Source of the DNA: Cristatella mucedo
Lineage: Eukaryota; Bryozoa; Phylactolaemata; Cristatellidae
NCBI GenBank assembly: GCA_009760855.2
Contig: WPIO01000199.1
Span: 126,001 to 190,000, forward strand
DNA length: 64,000 bases
Reading direction: 5' to 3'
Part shown: in pieces, positions 62,626 through 64,000 of the stretch
Numbering within the stretch: the first letter of the stretch is position 1
Layout: every line of letters begins with the position of its first letter
Position numbers and translations under genes: made by a program
Notes under the pieces: model-generated
Databases searched by the model: none
What the model saw: only the letters and a program-made list of their open reading frames with translations
What the model was told of the DNA's origin: nothing

Positions 62626-63358
62626 ACTACACGCCACTTTGCTATTAGTGCTATTAGTTCAGTCCATCAAAATGAATTACTGAAGAACGCTAGCATAATG
62701 CTGGAAACTTTGTGTGAACACATGAAAGATATGCAACAATGTGGATTGCTGCAGTAGACTGTGTATTTACATAACATTTGCTGGAGAATGCCCAATTGGT
62801 ATGACTTGCAATTGGCATGCCATGTAACTTATAAAGATGGTGAACGACTAAAATATTTTCAAATTTGAGCTTAAAACCATTAATTTTATGTATACATTTG
62901 TTTTCTCACATTGGATTTTGGTGGATTGGGGTGATTGAAAGTATCTTTGGGGCACACTACACTTAAATATGTGCCTCTCGAATGGTCTCCTTTGATACTT
63001 TTTAACATGACTCCCGTCACAGCTGGGTCATCAAAAAAGTCTATAACTATCGCCAAGTGCACAACTTAATCGTGACATCAGAAACCATTGGGATTGGACT
63101 AGCTCTCTGATGGACACACTCAGGTACTCAGAACCTATGTATGTATTCAGGCTGATTACGAATGGAATATGAGCATAAGCTTGACAAGTTCCCTGATAGA
63201 ATGCAAGGCTTGCATTATCCACTTAATCATAAATTCAAATGAATATCGAGTAGAACCACCATCGCAATAGTTAAGTCAGATAGAGTCAATGTAGGCAGCT
63301 TAGGCACCCATCGCCGAGTTATCGTGCTTGCAGGTTTTGTTTAAAAGCATGCACTTAC
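62626..63358. other. Presumed intron
   Basis: No exon or repeat recognised. Confidence 0.35.
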
Positions 63359-63416
63359 CATGCAAGCTGCATTCTTCATTTGCATATGATATGCTGGCAG
63401 CACATGAGCCAATCAT
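63359..63416 (-). CDS. Candidate exon before the TM exon
   Basis: The exon has 58 bases between a good acceptor ('acactttgtacgcag') and a strong donor ('TGCATG|gtaagtgc'), phase 0 in and phase 1 out. It reads 'MIGSCAASISYANEECSLH'. The two cysteines suggest part of a disulphide-bonded extracellular module, but no family can be named. The phase-1 donor matches the TM exon acceptor, giving '...SLH-V-GTSAST...'. The other frames are closed by stops. Confidence 0.42.
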
Positions 63417-63507
63417 CTGCGTACAAAGTGTACACCTTCAAAATGGATATCTTTAAGACATGATTTTATAAGGTCAGCTATCAACAGACACCGAGTTAAG
63501 TTTTTAC

Positions 63508-63552
63508 CTGCCACCACGCAGGTTGGCAAACCAATGTGCCCCAGTATTTATT
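63508..63552 (-). CDS. Low-confidence 45-base exon
   Basis: Phase 0 to phase 0, reading 'NKYWGTLVCQPAWWQ', with donor 'GGCAG|gtaaaa' and a short acceptor 'gccagtag'. The phase fits the exon at 63359. The small size and weak acceptor make it doubtful. Confidence 0.2.
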
Positions 63553-64000
63553 CTACTGGCAGCCATTGCTACTGACCAAGGTGCAGACTGCAGATCTGTA
63601 CAAATATTTTGGGCAACTTTCTAACCGCGATGATAGCGCCCGATACCCATGCGACCTTGAGCACCAGGTTTCTGCAGTATCACAAAGTAAAGCTTGCAAA
63701 ATACCTCTTAAAAGGTGATTAAGATATCAGATAATTATATCTTGCTTACACGTTCATTTGCCATTAAAAGCTAAAAATAAATTTAGCGACAACTACTAGG
63801 TTCCCCCATAAAGAGAGAGCAATGGACAAAGTTATCTGCTGATTGAAGCTGCATCTGCCGAGCAGGAAGGAAGAGTGACCACAATACCAAAACCGTACCA
63901 GCATGACCAAACCACGTCGTCATAGAAAGACTGGTATAGAGCAAAGGACTGCCGATTAATGCCAAAGTCAAATTTTACTCAATTGGCTACACGGATTGTA
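63553..64000. other. Right edge, unresolved
   Basis: Near 63870-63850 the minus strand has a very good acceptor ('cttccttcctgctcggcag'). The frames after it run into stops without a clear donor, so no exon is called. Confidence 0.3.

Overview
The window reads as intron-rich, repeat-rich nuclear DNA of an invertebrate animal. Long open frames are absent. What codes is a set of short exons on the minus strand, each bounded by good splice sites. They encode animal extracellular modules: signal peptide, TNF-receptor cysteine-rich domain, fibronectin III, immunoglobulin and transmembrane. Most introns between them fall in phase 1, the usual arrangement for shuffled extracellular domains. The rest is mainly non-LTR retrotransposon debris (two L2/CR1-like families), tRNA-derived SINEs, a decayed Ty3/Gypsy element, a Tigger-type DNA transposon and AT, GA and CA microsatellites. 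I cannot name the species; a sponge, cnidarian or other early-branching or marine invertebrate would fit, but that is a guess.

All recognised host exons lie on the minus strand, so genes read from high to low coordinates. (1) 63.4-61.6 kb: a cysteine-containing exon, then a transmembrane exon that reads into a stop and leaves a very short tail; this looks like the 3' end of a membrane protein entering from the right. (2) 56.7-53.8 kb: two Ig domains, each split by a phase-2 intron into a B-strand half and an F-strand half. Candidate small phase 1-1 exons follow at 46.7, 37.5 and 31.9 kb. (3) 14.3 kb and leftward: a signal-peptide first exon (14.32-14.22 kb), a small candidate exon (13.4 kb), a TNFR cysteine-rich exon (9.4-9.15 kb) and an FN3 exon (2.5-2.2 kb). 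Its phase-1 donor implies the gene continues past the left edge, so this is the 5' half of a TNFR/FN3 receptor-like gene.

The space between is transposon-rich. LINE family A has about ten copies with an (ACATT)n-type 3' tail, one of them carrying a nested antisense insertion of its own family. LINE family B has about ten copies in both orientations. A tRNA-derived SINE has three copies, and a second SINE-like repeat shares its 3' tail with LINE-B. A Gypsy element (24.1-27.0 kb, minus) keeps recognisable traces of zinc knuckle, protease, reverse transcriptase, RNase H and integrase in the correct order, next to a 1-kb tandem repeat. A direct duplication links about 29.35-32.45 kb with about 36.3-38.2 kb, and each copy holds one candidate coding exon.

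All exon boundaries were inferred by eye from GT/AG context, phase and domain logic. No transcript or database evidence was available.
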